Counted from the first letter of the stretch, positions 1 through 8,679 are shown. The stretch: DNA of 64,000 nt from Komagataeibacter xylinus (GCF_009834365.1 NZ_CP041348.1:652001-716000), one strand, 5' to 3'. A program made the numbers and translations. The notes: generated from the letters alone by a model not told the origin.

Positions 1-512
1 TAGACGCTGGCCCCGCGCACCGCACGGTTGGTCAGCGCATCGGCATGCATGGAAATGAACAGCGAGGCCTTGTGGCTGTGCGCGATATCCACCCTGCCTT
101 CGAGCGGGATGAAGCGGTCATCGACGCGCGTCATGGCCACGCGGTAGCGGCCACTGGCCTCAAGCTGGCGCTGCAGCTCGCTGGCTGCGGCTTCAGCCAC
201 ATGCTTTTCATAGGTGCCGGAAATGCCGATGGCGCCGGGGTCCTTGCCGCCATGCCCGGGGTCGAGCATGACCAGCGGCTTTGGCGGCGCCGCACGCCCC
301 ACGATGGCGGGCGCGTGCAGCGGGTGGGCGGCGGCATGATGGGCGGCAGCGGCCGCATGCACGTGGGCGGGCACCTGGGGCGCCACCCGTGCCAGCGCAC
401 TGCCGGGCAGCAGCACGCCCAGCCCCGCCACAACAGTGCGGCGCGGTAGCACGGGGTCGGGCCTGCGCGCTGTCAGGCCCGCCTTGTTTCCATCAGGCCA
501 GCCAGTGGTCAT
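1..512 (-). CDS. N-acetylmuramoyl-L-alanine amidase, AmiA/AmiC type (C-terminus beyond window)
   Basis: Zinc amidase that cuts the MurNAc-L-Ala bond of peptidoglycan, normally in the periplasm at cell separation. About 170 N-terminal residues are present. A twin arginine (residues 24-25) followed by a hydrophobic run ending in SALA looks like a Tat-type signal. An Ala/His-rich linker follows, then LDPGHGGKDPGA with the first zinc His, TYEKHV with the metal-site Glu, TRVDDRFIPLEGRV, and LFISMHADA with the second zinc His. The ATG at 512 was chosen; a GTG at 452 would put the arginines closer to the N-terminus and is an alternative. It is divergent from rne, a pairing common in alphaproteobacteria. 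The frame stays open to position 1. Confidence 0.88.
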   Translation of the reverse strand, partial: MTTGWPDGNKAGLTARRPDPVLPRRTVVAGLGVLLPGSALARVAPQVPAHVHAAAAAHHAAAHPLHAPAIVGRAAPPKPLVMLDPGHGGKDPGAIGISGTYEKHVAEAAASELQRQLEASGRYRVAMTRVDDRFIPLEGRVDIAHSHKASLFISMHADALTNRAVRGASV

Positions 513-1178
513 GCATCGGGTTCCGGTGAAGACGGTTGCGGGTTCATGTATCCTTTTCCTTATCACCATCCACGCCCTTCGTCAGCGGGATAAACGCAAG
601 CCCCTTGCAGGAAGGGCCGCATTGCGTCATGCTGCCCAGCCGTGATGGACCGCGCCCGGTCTGGCTGCCCTGCCGGCATGCCTGATAGGGCGAGATGCCA
701 GCAGGCATGACTTTAAAAACTCCATCCGGCATGCATCATGCATGCGCGACATGCGCTTACCGGTATGCTTACCGGCCACGTTACGGCGTGGGGGCACATG
801 CCACGCACGACCTGAGGCAGCCGCGCCGGTGTTCCCTATCGACAGGAAACCGGATGGCATACCAGTCGATACGGAAGGTTACGCCCCGGCAATCAGGCCG
901 GGCCGCGCCCTCCCCAGCCAGGACCGAGGATGGATTGGACATCACGCGGACCCATTGCGCCCATGCGATGGCACCATGCCCGAACACGGACGGCACAAGC
1001 ATGCCGTATCCGGTCGTGGCGCATGGCCTGTCCGCCCGCGCGGCGCGCGGTGGTCTCCTGTCCGATTTCAGTCACGGCTTTTTCAATCATGCTTTTGTCC
1101 GCTCCCCCGCCCTTCCTGCCGCCACGACTCGCGCGCAGCCCGGATGCCGGAGCGTGACACACCGGAGTGCGCCTATTT
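513..1178 (+). promoter_or_regulatory. Long non-coding region and probable leader of rne
   Basis: About 665 bp separate the amidase start from the rne start. Short overlapping open frames here show no family resemblance and I read none as a gene. Visible structure: CATGCCTG at 677-684 with its exact complement CAGGCATG at 702-709, a perfect 17-bp palindrome at 729-745 (GCATGCAT, one base, ATGCATGC), and a repeated TTACCGG at about 758-775. Divergent promoters must lie here. Enterobacterial rne is known to autoregulate through its leader; whether this leader does the same is inference only. Confidence 0.4.
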
Positions 1179-4115
1179 ATGAGCAAACGCATGCTGATCG
1201 ACACGACCCACGCGGAAGAAACCCGCGTGGTCGTGATGGATGGTAACCACCTTGAGGATTATGATGTCGAAGCCGCTTCCAAGAAGCAGCTCAAGGGCAA
1301 CATCTACCTTGCCAAGGTTATCCGAGTAGAGCCCAGCCTTCAGGCTGCGTTCGTGGATTATGGCGGCAACCGCCATGGCTTTCTCGCCTTCAGCGAAATC
1401 CATCCCGATTATTATCAGATCCCCGTAGCCGACCGCGAAAAGCTGCTCGCGCTGCAGGAGGAGGAACGCCGCGCGGAAGAAGAACGCCGCGCGCGTGATG
1501 ACGAGGAAGAGGACGCCCCCCGCGCCGAGGACGAAGCCGAAACCCCCGCGGGTGACGAAGGCGACGAGCCCGAAACCGTAGGCGGCGAGAACGATACCGG
1601 CGATGAAGCCCAGGCCCAGCGCCGCATCGCCCGCTTCCTGCGCAACTACAAGATTCAGGAAGTCATCCGCCGCCGCCAGATCCTGCTCGTGCAGGTGGTC
1701 AAGGAAGAGCGCGGCAACAAGGGTGCGGCGCTGACCACCTACGTGTCGCTTGCAGGCCGCTACTGCGTGCTCATGCCCAACTCGCTGCGCGGGGGCGGTG
1801 TTTCGCGCAAGATTACCTCGGTGGCCGACCGCCGCCGCCTGCGCGACATCATCACCGAGCTGTCGATTCCGCGCGGCATGGCCATGATCGTGCGCACCGC
1901 CGGCGCCCAGCGCCCGCGCGCCGAGATCATGCGTGACTGCGAATACCTGCTGCGCCTGTGGGATGACATCCGCCAGCACACGCTGGAATCGGTTGCGCCC
2001 GCCCTGATCTATGAGGAAGCGAGCCTGATCAAGCGCGCCATCCGCGATATCTACACGCGCGAGGTGAGCGAGATCCTGATTGATGGCGAGCCGGGCTGGA
2101 AGTCGGCACGCGAGTTCATGCGCATGCTCATGCCCCAGAACGCACAGAAGGTTCGCCTGTGGCAGGACCACGAGCAGACCCTGTTCTCGCACTACAAGGT
2201 TGAGGGGCTGCTCGATTCCATGCTCTCGCCTTCCGTGCAGCTCAAGTCGGGTGGCTATCTGGTCATCAACCAGACCGAAGCACTGGTCGCGATCGACGTG
2301 AACTCGGGCCGCGCCACGCGTGAGCGCAACATCGAGGAAACGGCGCTGCGCACCAACCTCGAAGCTGCCGAGGAAGTCGCCCGCCAGCTGCGCCTGCGTG
2401 ACCTGGCCGGCCTGATCGTGATCGACTTCATCGACATGGAAAGCCGCAAGCATAACGGCATGGTCGAGCGCAAGCTCAAGGATGCCCTGCGCACCGATCG
2501 CGCGCGCATCCAGGTGGGCCAGATCTCGCATTTCGGCCTGCTGGAAATGTCGCGCCAGCGCCTGCGCCCCTCCATTGCCGAATCCGCCTTCATGCCCTGC
2601 CCGCACTGCCAGGGCACCGGCATCGTGCGCGGGATCGAAAGCTCGTCGCTGCACGTGCTGCGCGCGATCGAGGACGAAGGCATGCAGCGCAAGGCCGCGG
2701 AAATTACCGTGCAGGTCGCACCCGAGGTCGCCTTCTACATCCTCAACAACAAGCGCACCTGGCTTTCGGAAATCGAGACGCGGCACAAGATGCAGGTCGT
2801 GTTCGCACCCGATGCCACGCTGCAGCCGCCCGAGTGCAAGATCGAGCGCGTGCGCCAGCAGACGGCCCGCTTCGAGACCCCTGCCGCCATCACGCACGCC
2901 CCGGCCGAAAGCAGCACCGTGCGCGAGATCCAGATACAGGCCGAGCCGCCAGTAGCGGACGCTGCCCCGGAAGCCCCGGCCAGCACGGAAGAGGACGAAG
3001 ATATCGCATCGGGCACCGACCATCGCCGCCGTCGCCGCCGTCGCCGCCGTCGTGGTTCCGCTGCCACCACCACGCCCGAGCAGACGAGCGAAACGCAGCA
3101 GCCTGTAGCCGAGGAACCGGCCCCCGTGCCTGCTCCCGCGCCGCGTGAAGTCTATCGTGGCCCCACCCCGGCTGACCCGTATGGTGACCCGATCATCGAC
3201 ATCTTTGACGTGATCGAGCAGACCACGGCCCCTGCCGAGATCGTGGAGGAGGTTGTGGAAGCCGAGCCTGCGGTCGTTGCCGTGGTGGAAGAAGAGGAAG
3301 CGCCCAGGCCGCGCCGCCGCCGCCGCACGCGCCGCCGCACCCCGGTGGAAACGGAAGCCACCACCGAGGCCCCGCAGGCAGAAGCGGAAGCCGAAGTGAG
3401 CGCGCCAGTGGCCGAAGCCCCAGAGGTGGAAGCCGAAGCAGTTCCCGCCGAGCCGGTGGCTGTGGAAGCCGTTGCGGAACCCGTGGAGGAAGCGCCCAAG
3501 CCGCGCCGCCGCCGCGCCAGCACGGCCACCACCACGCGCAGCCGCCGCACCAAGGCCGCCGCCAAGACGCCGGAAGAAACCCCGGCCGAGGCGGCTGCCC
3601 CCAGCGCTGCGGAAGAAACGGCCCCTGCCGAGGAAGCCGCACCCGCCAAACCCGCACGCAAGCGGGCGGCAAGCCGGAGCACGGGCACGACGACGGCCAC
3701 CACGCGCCGCCGCACCACCCGCAAGACGGCTGCCAAGGCAGATGAGGCCACCGAGGCAGCGGCTGAAGCGCCCGTGAAAGCGGAAGCCGAAGCCCCGGCT
3801 GCGGAAGAGGCCCCCAAGCGCCGCCGTGCCCCGGCACGCCGCAAGAAGGCCGAGCCTGCTGCCACCGAGGCCGTGGAAGCTCCGGCGGAAGCAGTAGCCG
3901 AGACGGCGGAAGCCGCACCGGCAAAGCCCGCGCCGCGCAAGCGGGCCACCACCCGTAAGGTGGCTACCACCACGGCCACGGCCACCCGCACGCGCCGCCG
4001 CAAGAAGGCGGAAGACGCAGCAGCGGACCCGGCAACGGACGCAGCGGCAGAGCCGACGGCTTCGACCGAAGCGGAAGCGACTCCCCGCCGCCGCACGGGC
4101 TGGTGGAAGCGCTGA
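1179..4115 (+). CDS. rne: Ribonuclease E (RNase E/G family)
   Basis: Single-strand endoribonuclease for mRNA turnover and rRNA/tRNA processing, and scaffold of the degradosome; 978 aa. The N-terminal half carries an S1 domain (around residues 35-205) interrupted by an acidic insert of about 90 residues (DDEEED, GDEGDEPE), usual in alphaproteobacteria. The DNase I-like domain has both metal aspartates (LVAIDVNSG and LIVIDFIDM), and the zinc-link CPHCQGTG follows. The C-terminal 370 residues are low-complexity Ala/Glu/Pro with at least four arginine patches, probable RNA-binding segments. The protein ends TGWWKR, resembling the alphaproteobacterial PNPase-binding tail. ATG 1179 is preferred over the in-frame GTG at 1167 because GGAG at 1164 is better spaced for it. 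Confidence 0.96.
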   Translation: MSKRMLIDTTHAEETRVVVMDGNHLEDYDVEAASKKQLKGNIYLAKVIRVEPSLQAAFVDYGGNRHGFLAFSEIHPDYYQIPVADREKLLALQEEERRAEEERRARDDEEEDAPRAEDEAETPAGDEGDEPETVGGENDTGDEAQAQRRIARFLRNYKIQEVIRRRQILLVQVVKEERGNKGAALTTYVSLAGRYCVLMPNSLRGGGVSRKITSVADRRRLRDIITELSIPRGMAMIVRTAGAQRPRAEIMRDCEYLLRLWDDIRQHTLESVAPALIYEEASLIKRAIRDIYTREVSEILIDGEPGWKSAREFMRMLMPQNAQKVRLWQDHEQTLFSHYKVEGLLDSMLSPSVQLKSGGYLVINQTEALVAIDVNSGRATRERNIEETALRTNLEAAEEVARQLRLRDLAGLIVIDFIDMESRKHNGMVERKLKDALRTDRARIQVGQISHFGLLEMSRQRLRPSIAESAFMPCPHCQGTGIVRGIESSSLHVLRAIEDEGMQRKAAEITVQVAPEVAFYILNNKRTWLSEIETRHKMQVVFAPDATLQPPECKIERVRQQTARFETPAAITHAPAESSTVREIQIQAEPPVADAAPEAPASTEEDEDIASGTDHRRRRRRRRRRGSAATTTPEQTSETQQPVAEEPAPVPAPAPREVYRGPTPADPYGDPIIDIFDVIEQTTAPAEIVEEVVEAEPAVVAVVEEEEAPRPRRRRRTRRRTPVETEATTEAPQAEAEAEVSAPVAEAPEVEAEAVPAEPVAVEAVAEPVEEAPKPRRRRASTATTTRSRRTKAAAKTPEETPAEAAAPSAAEETAPAEEAAPAKPARKRAASRSTGTTTATTRRRTTRKTAAKADEATEAAAEAPVKAEAEAPAAEEAPKRRRAPARRKKAEPAATEAVEAPAEAVAETAEAAPAKPAPRKRATTRKVATTTATATRTRRRKKAEDAAADPATDAAAEPTASTEAEATPRRRTGWWKR

Positions 4116-4139
4116 TTACAGCGTGACTGGCTGACAGGT

Positions 4140-4173
4140 AAAAAACCTGCCTTCGCAAGAAGGCAGGTTTTTT
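4140..4173 (+). terminator. Rho-independent terminator of rne
   Basis: Perfect 9-bp stem CCTGCCTTC (4146-4154) / GAAGGCAGG (4159-4167) with a GCAA tetraloop, six A before and six T after. It lies 25 bp past the rne stop and its symmetry would let it act on both strands. Confidence 0.93.
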
Positions 4174-4206
4174 ATTGCCCGGACGAATTGTGTTTTTCAT
4201 TTCAAT

Positions 4207-4287
4207 AAAAATTTTTTGGTGAATATTTTTTCAAAAAGCCTCGAATAACGCTGTCTTTCCAAAAAAAAGTCAGAATCCAAAAACTTC
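4207..4287 (+). repeat. Degenerate copy of the ~80-bp intergenic hairpin repeat (copy 1)
   Basis: Same order of blocks as the best copy at 25248: TTTTTTGGTGAA, a TTTTTTCAAAAAGC hairpin, CGAATAACGCTGTC in place of CGAAGAACGCCGCC, and a closing CCAAAAACTT. The second hairpin has decayed. It follows the rne terminator. Confidence 0.7.
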
Positions 4288-4289
4288 TA

Positions 4290-4457
4290 TTATTTCTTCA
4301 TCAATGTACAACAACCATGACCCCAGCCGCCGGCAAATGCCTTGATCAGCTTCGCGCCCGGCGTCGGTCGCCACCGCAGGCGGCTTCCGCCCGCCATCCG
4401 ACCCGGCCACGTCATGGTTCTGCAGGGCCATAGGCCATCCGGGGGAAAGAGTGGAAT
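4290..4457 (-). pseudogene. Possible C-terminal remnant of a NodT-like outer-membrane efflux protein
   Basis: Read on the minus strand, the frame ending at TAA 4290-4292 contains GAKLIKAFAGGWGH shortly before its stop. This resembles the LYKALGGGW tail typical of NodT-type efflux outer-membrane lipoproteins. Nothing upstream in this frame is recognisable, and the frame runs into the right-hand sequence IS insertion. Either a decayed gene end or chance; the call rests on one short motif. Confidence 0.22.
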
Positions 4458-4483
4458 TGAACTGCCCCGGGTTTACCGGAGAG
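4458..4483. repeat. Left terminal inverted repeat of the IS3 element
   Basis: 26 bp beginning TGAACTGCCCCGGG and ending CCGGAGAG, an exact complement of 5758-5783. The AAT target duplication lies immediately outside. Confidence 0.95.
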
Positions 4484-4507
4484 TAAAACTCTCGGAGGAT
4501 GAACCCT

Positions 4508-4840
4508 ATGGTAGAGAAGAAGAAAACATCGCGTTATTCGCCTGAGTTCCGTGAGCGCGCCGTGCGCCTTCTGGACGAACATCGATCGGATTACCCGAGC
4601 ATTTCGGCAGCCTGTCGGGAGATTGGTGGCAAGCTTGGCTGTTCGGGAGACAGCCTGCACGACTGGTGGAAGCAGGCGCGGCGAGATGTTGGTGCACAAC
4701 CGGGACCGACCACAGCCGGGACGGCACGGATCAAGGCATTGGAGCGTGAGGTTCGTGAACTGCGTCAGGCCAATGAGATCCTCAAGAAAGCTTCGGCTTA
4801 TTTTGCGCAGGCGGAGCTCGACCGCCCGTTTCGCAAATGA
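4508..4840 (+). CDS. IS3-family transposase OrfA
   Basis: Helix-turn-helix DNA-binding subunit that recognises the IS ends; 110 aa. It starts MVEKKKTSRYSPEFRERAVR, the usual charged HTH_Tnp_1 opening, with an HTH over about residues 15-55 and a leucine-heptad coiled coil near the C-terminus (LEREVRELRQANEILKKA). ATG 4508 is preferred over ATG 4499 because GGAGG at 4494-4498 is correctly spaced for it. It overlaps orfB by ATGA, with orfB in the -1 frame. This is the arrangement that yields an OrfAB fusion by programmed frameshifting in this family; the A-rich stretch before the overlap is a plausible site. Confidence 0.93.
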   Translation: MVEKKKTSRYSPEFRERAVRLLDEHRSDYPSISAACREIGGKLGCSGDSLHDWWKQARRDVGAQPGPTTAGTARIKALEREVRELRQANEILKKASAYFAQAELDRPFRK

Positions 4841-5742
4841 TCGCGTTTATTGAAGCCTGTCGTACCGATTATGGGGTCGAGCCAATCTGTCGCGTTCTGC
4901 CGATTGCCCCTTCCACGTTTTATCATCAGGCGGCCATAGCGAGAGATCCGGCCAGAGCCAGCATACGAGCACAATGTGATAGGGATCTGATGGCGCATAT
5001 CCGTCGGATCTGGCACGACAACCGTAGTGTTTATGGTGCGCGCAAGGTCTGGCACAGCCTGCAGCGTGAAGGACGGAAGGTCGCGCGCTGCACTGTCGAG
5101 CGCCTGATGCGGCAGATGGGCCTGAAGGGGGTGATCCGGGGCAGGAAGGTCATCACGACCCGTCCGGATACGGCGCGTCCCTGTCCCGATGACAGGGTCA
5201 ACCGGCAGTTCCGGGCCGAGGCTCCCAACCAGCTCCGGGTCTCGGACTTCACCTATGTCCAGACCCGGAATGGCATGGTCTATGTGGCGTTTGTCATTGA
5301 TGTGTTCGCCCGCAGGATCGTGGGCTGGAAGGTCTCGACCTCCATGACCACCCAGTTCGTGCTCGACGCCCTTGAACAGGCCATCTGGCAACGAAAGCCC
5401 TCGGGAAACAAGGCGCTGATCCATCACTCGGATCGTGGTTCACAATATCTGTCGATCCGATATACCGAACGCCTGGCGCTGGCTGGCATCGATGCCTCGG
5501 TCGGCACGGTCGGTGACAGTTACGATAATGCACTGGCGGAGACGATCAACGGTTTATACAAGGCCGAAGTTATCCATCATCTGGGGCCATGGAAATCCAT
5601 GGTGCAGGTCGAATGGGAAACACTCAGATGGGTGGACTGGTATAATAATCGACGCCTATTGGCGCCAATCGGCTACAGGCCACCCGCCGAAGCCGAACGC
5701 GCCTTCTATGCAGATCAGAGCAGACTTGATATCGCAGCCTGA
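4837..5742 (+). CDS. IS3-family transposase OrfB (DDE integrase core)
   Basis: Catalytic transposase subunit with a retroviral-type integrase fold; 301 aa. An N-terminal HTH_21-like region (VYGARKVWHSL) precedes the rve core. The catalytic triad is visible as Asp in VSDFTYV, Asp in HHSDRGSQY, and Glu in DNALAETING, with the 35-residue D-E spacing normal for IS3. The C-terminus keeps the WVDWYNNRR motif. No frameshift or stop interrupts it. It is normally translated as an OrfAB fusion, but an ATG at 4837 is present. Confidence 0.95.
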   Translation: MIAFIEACRTDYGVEPICRVLPIAPSTFYHQAAIARDPARASIRAQCDRDLMAHIRRIWHDNRSVYGARKVWHSLQREGRKVARCTVERLMRQMGLKGVIRGRKVITTRPDTARPCPDDRVNRQFRAEAPNQLRVSDFTYVQTRNGMVYVAFVIDVFARRIVGWKVSTSMTTQFVLDALEQAIWQRKPSGNKALIHHSDRGSQYLSIRYTERLALAGIDASVGTVGDSYDNALAETINGLYKAEVIHHLGPWKSMVQVEWETLRWVDWYNNRRLLAPIGYRPPAEAERAFYADQSRLDIAA

Positions 5743-5757
5743 GCGCTGAACAAATCG

Positions 5758-5783
5758 CTCTCCGGTAAACCCGGGGCAGTTCA
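5758..5783. repeat. Right terminal inverted repeat of the IS3 element
   Basis: Exact reverse complement of the left end over 26 bp, followed directly by the AAT duplication. Confidence 0.95.
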
Positions 5784-5858
5784 AATGGCCTATTTCTTCC
5801 GCGCGCCTGATGGGGCATGGCGCTGGTCATGCCAGTTTGTTTGACTGGCCCGCAGTCG

Positions 5859-5925
5859 CATATTTTCAAAAAAAAGCGGTGTTCTTTCTGAGCTTTTTTA
5901 AAAAAGCTTTACCAAAAACTTCTTT
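5859..5925 (-). repeat. Degenerate copy of the intergenic hairpin repeat (copy 2, inverted)
   Basis: On the minus strand: AAGTTTTTGGTAAAGC, a GCTTTTTTAAAAAAGC hairpin, AGAACACCGC and a weakened second T-run. It sits just past the stop of the HerA-like ATPase, where its hairpin and T-tract could terminate that operon. Confidence 0.7.
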
Positions 5926-5929
5926 ATGA

Positions 5930-7426
5930 TTAGCCGCCCTCAGGCAAAGCGGGCGCGGTTTCCCAGCCGGGGCCGATGATGGCGGCACTCCGGCGACCCA
6001 GCCCGTCATGGCGGAGCACGATCATGTTCTGCTCCTCAAGATAGGCAAGCTGCCGCCGGGCGCGGCCGAGCGAGTGGGTGCCGTAGGTCCGCGCAATCAG
6101 GCTGTCGGACGGGCATGGCTCCCCATGCAGCGCAGCGCGTGCAATGAGCAGGAAAATGCCCTGTATGTCATCGGGCAGCACGGCAGCCATCTGTTCGGCC
6201 TGCCGCCAGTCATCGCTTTCCACCGTTGTGGCATCCACGCCCGCGCGGGCGACTGCCAGCAGGCGGCGGAAGCGCGGCATGTCGAGCGCGTCACGCCCCA
6301 TGCCCTCGATCCGGCAGCGCACCAGAAAATCCTGATACAGCACATGCACAGGGCGGAAGCCTGCATCCTCATCGCGCAATATATCGGTCAGGATGTCGAT
6401 AAAGCGCAGCCTGAGCGCTGCCGCATCGACCGGCGGAGCCTCGGGTGCGGCGGTTTCGGCCTCCATCGTCGCGGTCTCGGCATGGGCTGCAAGCTGCGAG
6501 AGAATATCGGGCGGCGGGCTGATATGGCGCGGCGGGCGGGCGGGCAGTTCACGCTCGGGCACCGGGGTCAGGATCAGTTCACGGATCTCATCGCCCGCGG
6601 GTACCGGCTCGAAGGGCATGAGCGTGGGGCCTGCGGAACGGCTTTCGGTCTCGACCGGGCCAATCTTGACCGCAAGCGGCCTGCGGCACACGGCGGGGCC
6701 GAGGGCCACGAAATAACCGCGCTCAAGGTCACGGAAACTCTCGGCCTGCCGCCGTTCCATGCCCAGCAGGTCGGCAGCGCGCATCATGTCGATATCAAGG
6801 AAAGTGCGGCCCATGAGGAAGTTCGAGGCCTCGGCCGCGACATTCTTGGCAAGCTTGGCCAGGCGCTGGGTGGCGATCACGCCTGCCAGCCCACGCTTGC
6901 GGCCACGGCACATGAGGTTGGTCATGGCACCGAGCGAGGCGCGGCGTGCCTCATCCGACACCTCGCCCGCGGCGGCTGGCGCAAAAAGCTGGGCTTCATC
7001 CACCACCACCAGCACGGGGTACCAGTAATCACGCGGGACCTCGAACATGCCGCCAAGGAAAGCGGCGGCACGGCGCATCTGCACATCGGCATCCACGCCC
7101 TCAAGGTTCAGGATGACCGAGGCGCGGTGCATGCGCATGCGCTCGCCCGCCGCCTGCAGGGCCGCCTCGGTATGCTCGGCGGCATCAATGACCAGATGGC
7201 CAAAGCGCTCGGCCAGACTGACGAAGTCGCCCTCGGGGTCGATGATGGCCTGCTGCACCATGCGCGCCGACTGCTCAAGCAGGCGGCGCAGCAGGTGCGA
7301 CTTGCCCGAGCCGGAATTGCCCTGCACCAGCAGGCGGGTGGAAAGCAGTTCGGCCAGGTCCATCGTCACCGGGCCATCGCCCGCAACAGCCCCGCGGCGC
7401 TCGCCAATCGTGATTGCAACACTCAT
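5930..7426 (-). CDS. ATP-binding protein, HerA-like (DUF87/FtsK-HerA superfamily)
   Basis: Predicted hexameric-type P-loop ATPase, 498 aa. Walker A is VQGNSGSGKSHLLRR near residue 36 and Walker B is VLVVVDEAQLF near residue 150. An ATPase sensor-like region (GVIATQRLAKLAKNV) follows, then a Pro-rich linker and an all-alpha C-terminal part with a winged-helix look (RRQLAYLEEQNMIVLRHDG). Relatives act as DNA translocases or helicases, but the substrate of this subfamily is not known to me. The start at 7426 overlaps the stop of the upstream flavoprotein gene as ATGA, indicating translational coupling; an in-frame ATG at 7474 would extend into that gene and is rejected. Confidence 0.8.
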   Translation of the reverse strand: MSVAITIGERRGAVAGDGPVTMDLAELLSTRLLVQGNSGSGKSHLLRRLLEQSARMVQQAIIDPEGDFVSLAERFGHLVIDAAEHTEAALQAAGERMRMHRASVILNLEGVDADVQMRRAAAFLGGMFEVPRDYWYPVLVVVDEAQLFAPAAAGEVSDEARRASLGAMTNLMCRGRKRGLAGVIATQRLAKLAKNVAAEASNFLMGRTFLDIDMMRAADLLGMERRQAESFRDLERGYFVALGPAVCRRPLAVKIGPVETESRSAGPTLMPFEPVPAGDEIRELILTPVPERELPARPPRHISPPPDILSQLAAHAETATMEAETAAPEAPPVDAAALRLRFIDILTDILRDEDAGFRPVHVLYQDFLVRCRIEGMGRDALDMPRFRRLLAVARAGVDATTVESDDWRQAEQMAAVLPDDIQGIFLLIARAALHGEPCPSDSLIARTYGTHSLGRARRQLAYLEEQNMIVLRHDGLGRRSAAIIGPGWETAPALPEGG

Positions 7427-8679
7427 GGCGCTGACGGATACCGCTCGCGCCGCGAGTCCTGCAACCACGCCCATGCGCCCTCGCCCGCCATGCGGCCCGT
7501 GGCCATGCAGCCCTGCAGCAGGTAACCGCCGGTCGGTGCCTCCCAGTCCAGCATCTCACCTGCCGCGAACACGCCGGGCAGTGCGCGGATCATGAAATGC
7601 GCATCAAGCGCAGGCCACGCTATGCCGCCGGCTACCGATATGGCGCGGTCCAGCGCGGCGGGGGCATTCACATCAACCGGCACCGCCTTGACCCGTGCGG
7701 CTAGCGCCTGCGGTGCGCGCGGCAGCGGTCCATCACCGCCTTCACGCATAAGCGCCACCGCAACGGGGGAAAGCTTCAACGCCTTGCGCAGTGTGTTGGA
7801 CAGGCTCTCACGCGCCCGCACGCGGGCGATGCGCGTAGTGACCTCGCCGGGGTCAAGGGCCGGGCGCAGATCAATGAGCAGGCGCGCGTGACCCGTCCGG
7901 GCAATCCGCTCGCGAATGGCGGCTGACAGCGCATAGACCGCGCCGCCCTCGATTCCCGTATCGGTCACCACTGCCTCGCCGCGCACGCCCGGCCCATTTT
8001 CCAGCGCAAGGCCGATGCCGCGCAGTGGCGTGCCCGCAAACCGCTCACGAAAGGCCGGGCTCCATCCGGTCACGAACCCGCAATTGGCGGGCGCGAACGG
8101 CGTGACATCAACACCAAGCCCCCCAAGGCGTTCGCGCCATGCGCCATCAGACCCCAGCCGCGCCCAGCTTGCGCCGCCCATGGCCAGCACGGTGGCATCG
8201 ACCCGCCAGCTCACCACTCCGCCGGGGCCGGACACGTGCAGGCGGCCCGCTTCATCCCAACCAAGCCAGCGGTGGCGGGTGAGCAGCCGCACGCCACGCG
8301 CGGCCAGCCGCTCAAGCCACGCACGCAGCAGGGGCGAGGCCTTCATGGCGCGGGGAAACACCCGGCCACTGCTGCCGGTAAAACACGGCTGACCCAGCCC
8401 TTCGGCCCATTTCACCATATCGGCCGGGCCAAAGGCGGACAGGGCAGCCTGCATCATCGGCCTTGCTGCGCCATAGCGCGCACCAAAGGCTGCTGCATCC
8501 TCGGAATGGGTCAGGTTCAGCCCGCCGCGTCCGGCCATGAGCAGCTTGCGGCCCATGGTAGGCATCTGCTCGACCACGCTCACCGCACAGCCCCGCCCGG
8601 ACAGGATCTCGGCTGCGGCAAGGCCCGCCGGGCCACCGCCAATAATGGCCACATGCGGCCTGAAAACGAATTCGGTCAT
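7423..8679 (-). CDS. NAD(P)/FAD-dependent oxidoreductase, HI0933/YhiN family
   Basis: Rossmann-type flavoprotein of 418 aa with no firmly established substrate. The dinucleotide fold VAIIGGGPAGLAAAE lies at residues 10-24, followed by the family block MGRKLLMAGRGGLNLTHSE and, near the C-terminus, a second FAD contact (PGVFAAGEMLDWEAPTGGYLLQ, read as two halves around residue 390). The gene is coupled by ATGA overlaps to cysE upstream and to the HerA-like ATPase downstream, so the three are co-translated. Confidence 0.88.
   Translation of the reverse strand: MTEFVFRPHVAIIGGGPAGLAAAEILSGRGCAVSVVEQMPTMGRKLLMAGRGGLNLTHSEDAAAFGARYGAARPMMQAALSAFGPADMVKWAEGLGQPCFTGSSGRVFPRAMKASPLLRAWLERLAARGVRLLTRHRWLGWDEAGRLHVSGPGGVVSWRVDATVLAMGGASWARLGSDGAWRERLGGLGVDVTPFAPANCGFVTGWSPAFRERFAGTPLRGIGLALENGPGVRGEAVVTDTGIEGGAVYALSAAIRERIARTGHARLLIDLRPALDPGEVTTRIARVRARESLSNTLRKALKLSPVAVALMREGGDGPLPRAPQALAARVKAVPVDVNAPAALDRAISVAGGIAWPALDAHFMIRALPGVFAAGEMLDWEAPTGGYLLQGCMATGRMAGEGAWAWLQDSRRERYPSAP

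Larger units (their letters stand above)
4458..5783 (+). mobile_element. IS3-family insertion sequence, 1326 bp, apparently intact
   Basis: The element is bounded by 26-bp perfect terminal inverted repeats starting TGAACTGCCCCGGG, contains overlapping orfA and orfB transposase frames, and is flanked by a 3-bp direct repeat AAT (4455-4457 and 5784-5786), the duplication size expected for many IS3-family members. Both transposase frames are undamaged, so it could still be active. The insertion lies in non-coding DNA between two degenerate copies of the intergenic repeat. The subgroup is not resolved by eye. Confidence 0.95.

Noticed and set aside
1173..3023. 616-residue minus-strand open frame opposite the rne catalytic half
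   Set aside because: Shadow of the well-supported rne frame; no recognisable domain.
3000..4000. Tandem repeat or CRISPR-like array
   Set aside because: The regularity comes from repeated Arg, Ala and Glu codons in rne; there are no constant repeats with unique spacers.
3152..4096. Long minus-strand open frame opposite the rne C-terminal half
   Set aside because: Ser/Ala/Val/Arg-only composition mirrors the repetitive codons of rne on the other strand; no ribosome site and no family features.
4342..4545. Open frame crossing the left end of the IS3 element
   Set aside because: Half lies in the IS inverted repeat and runs out of frame into orfA; no conserved content.
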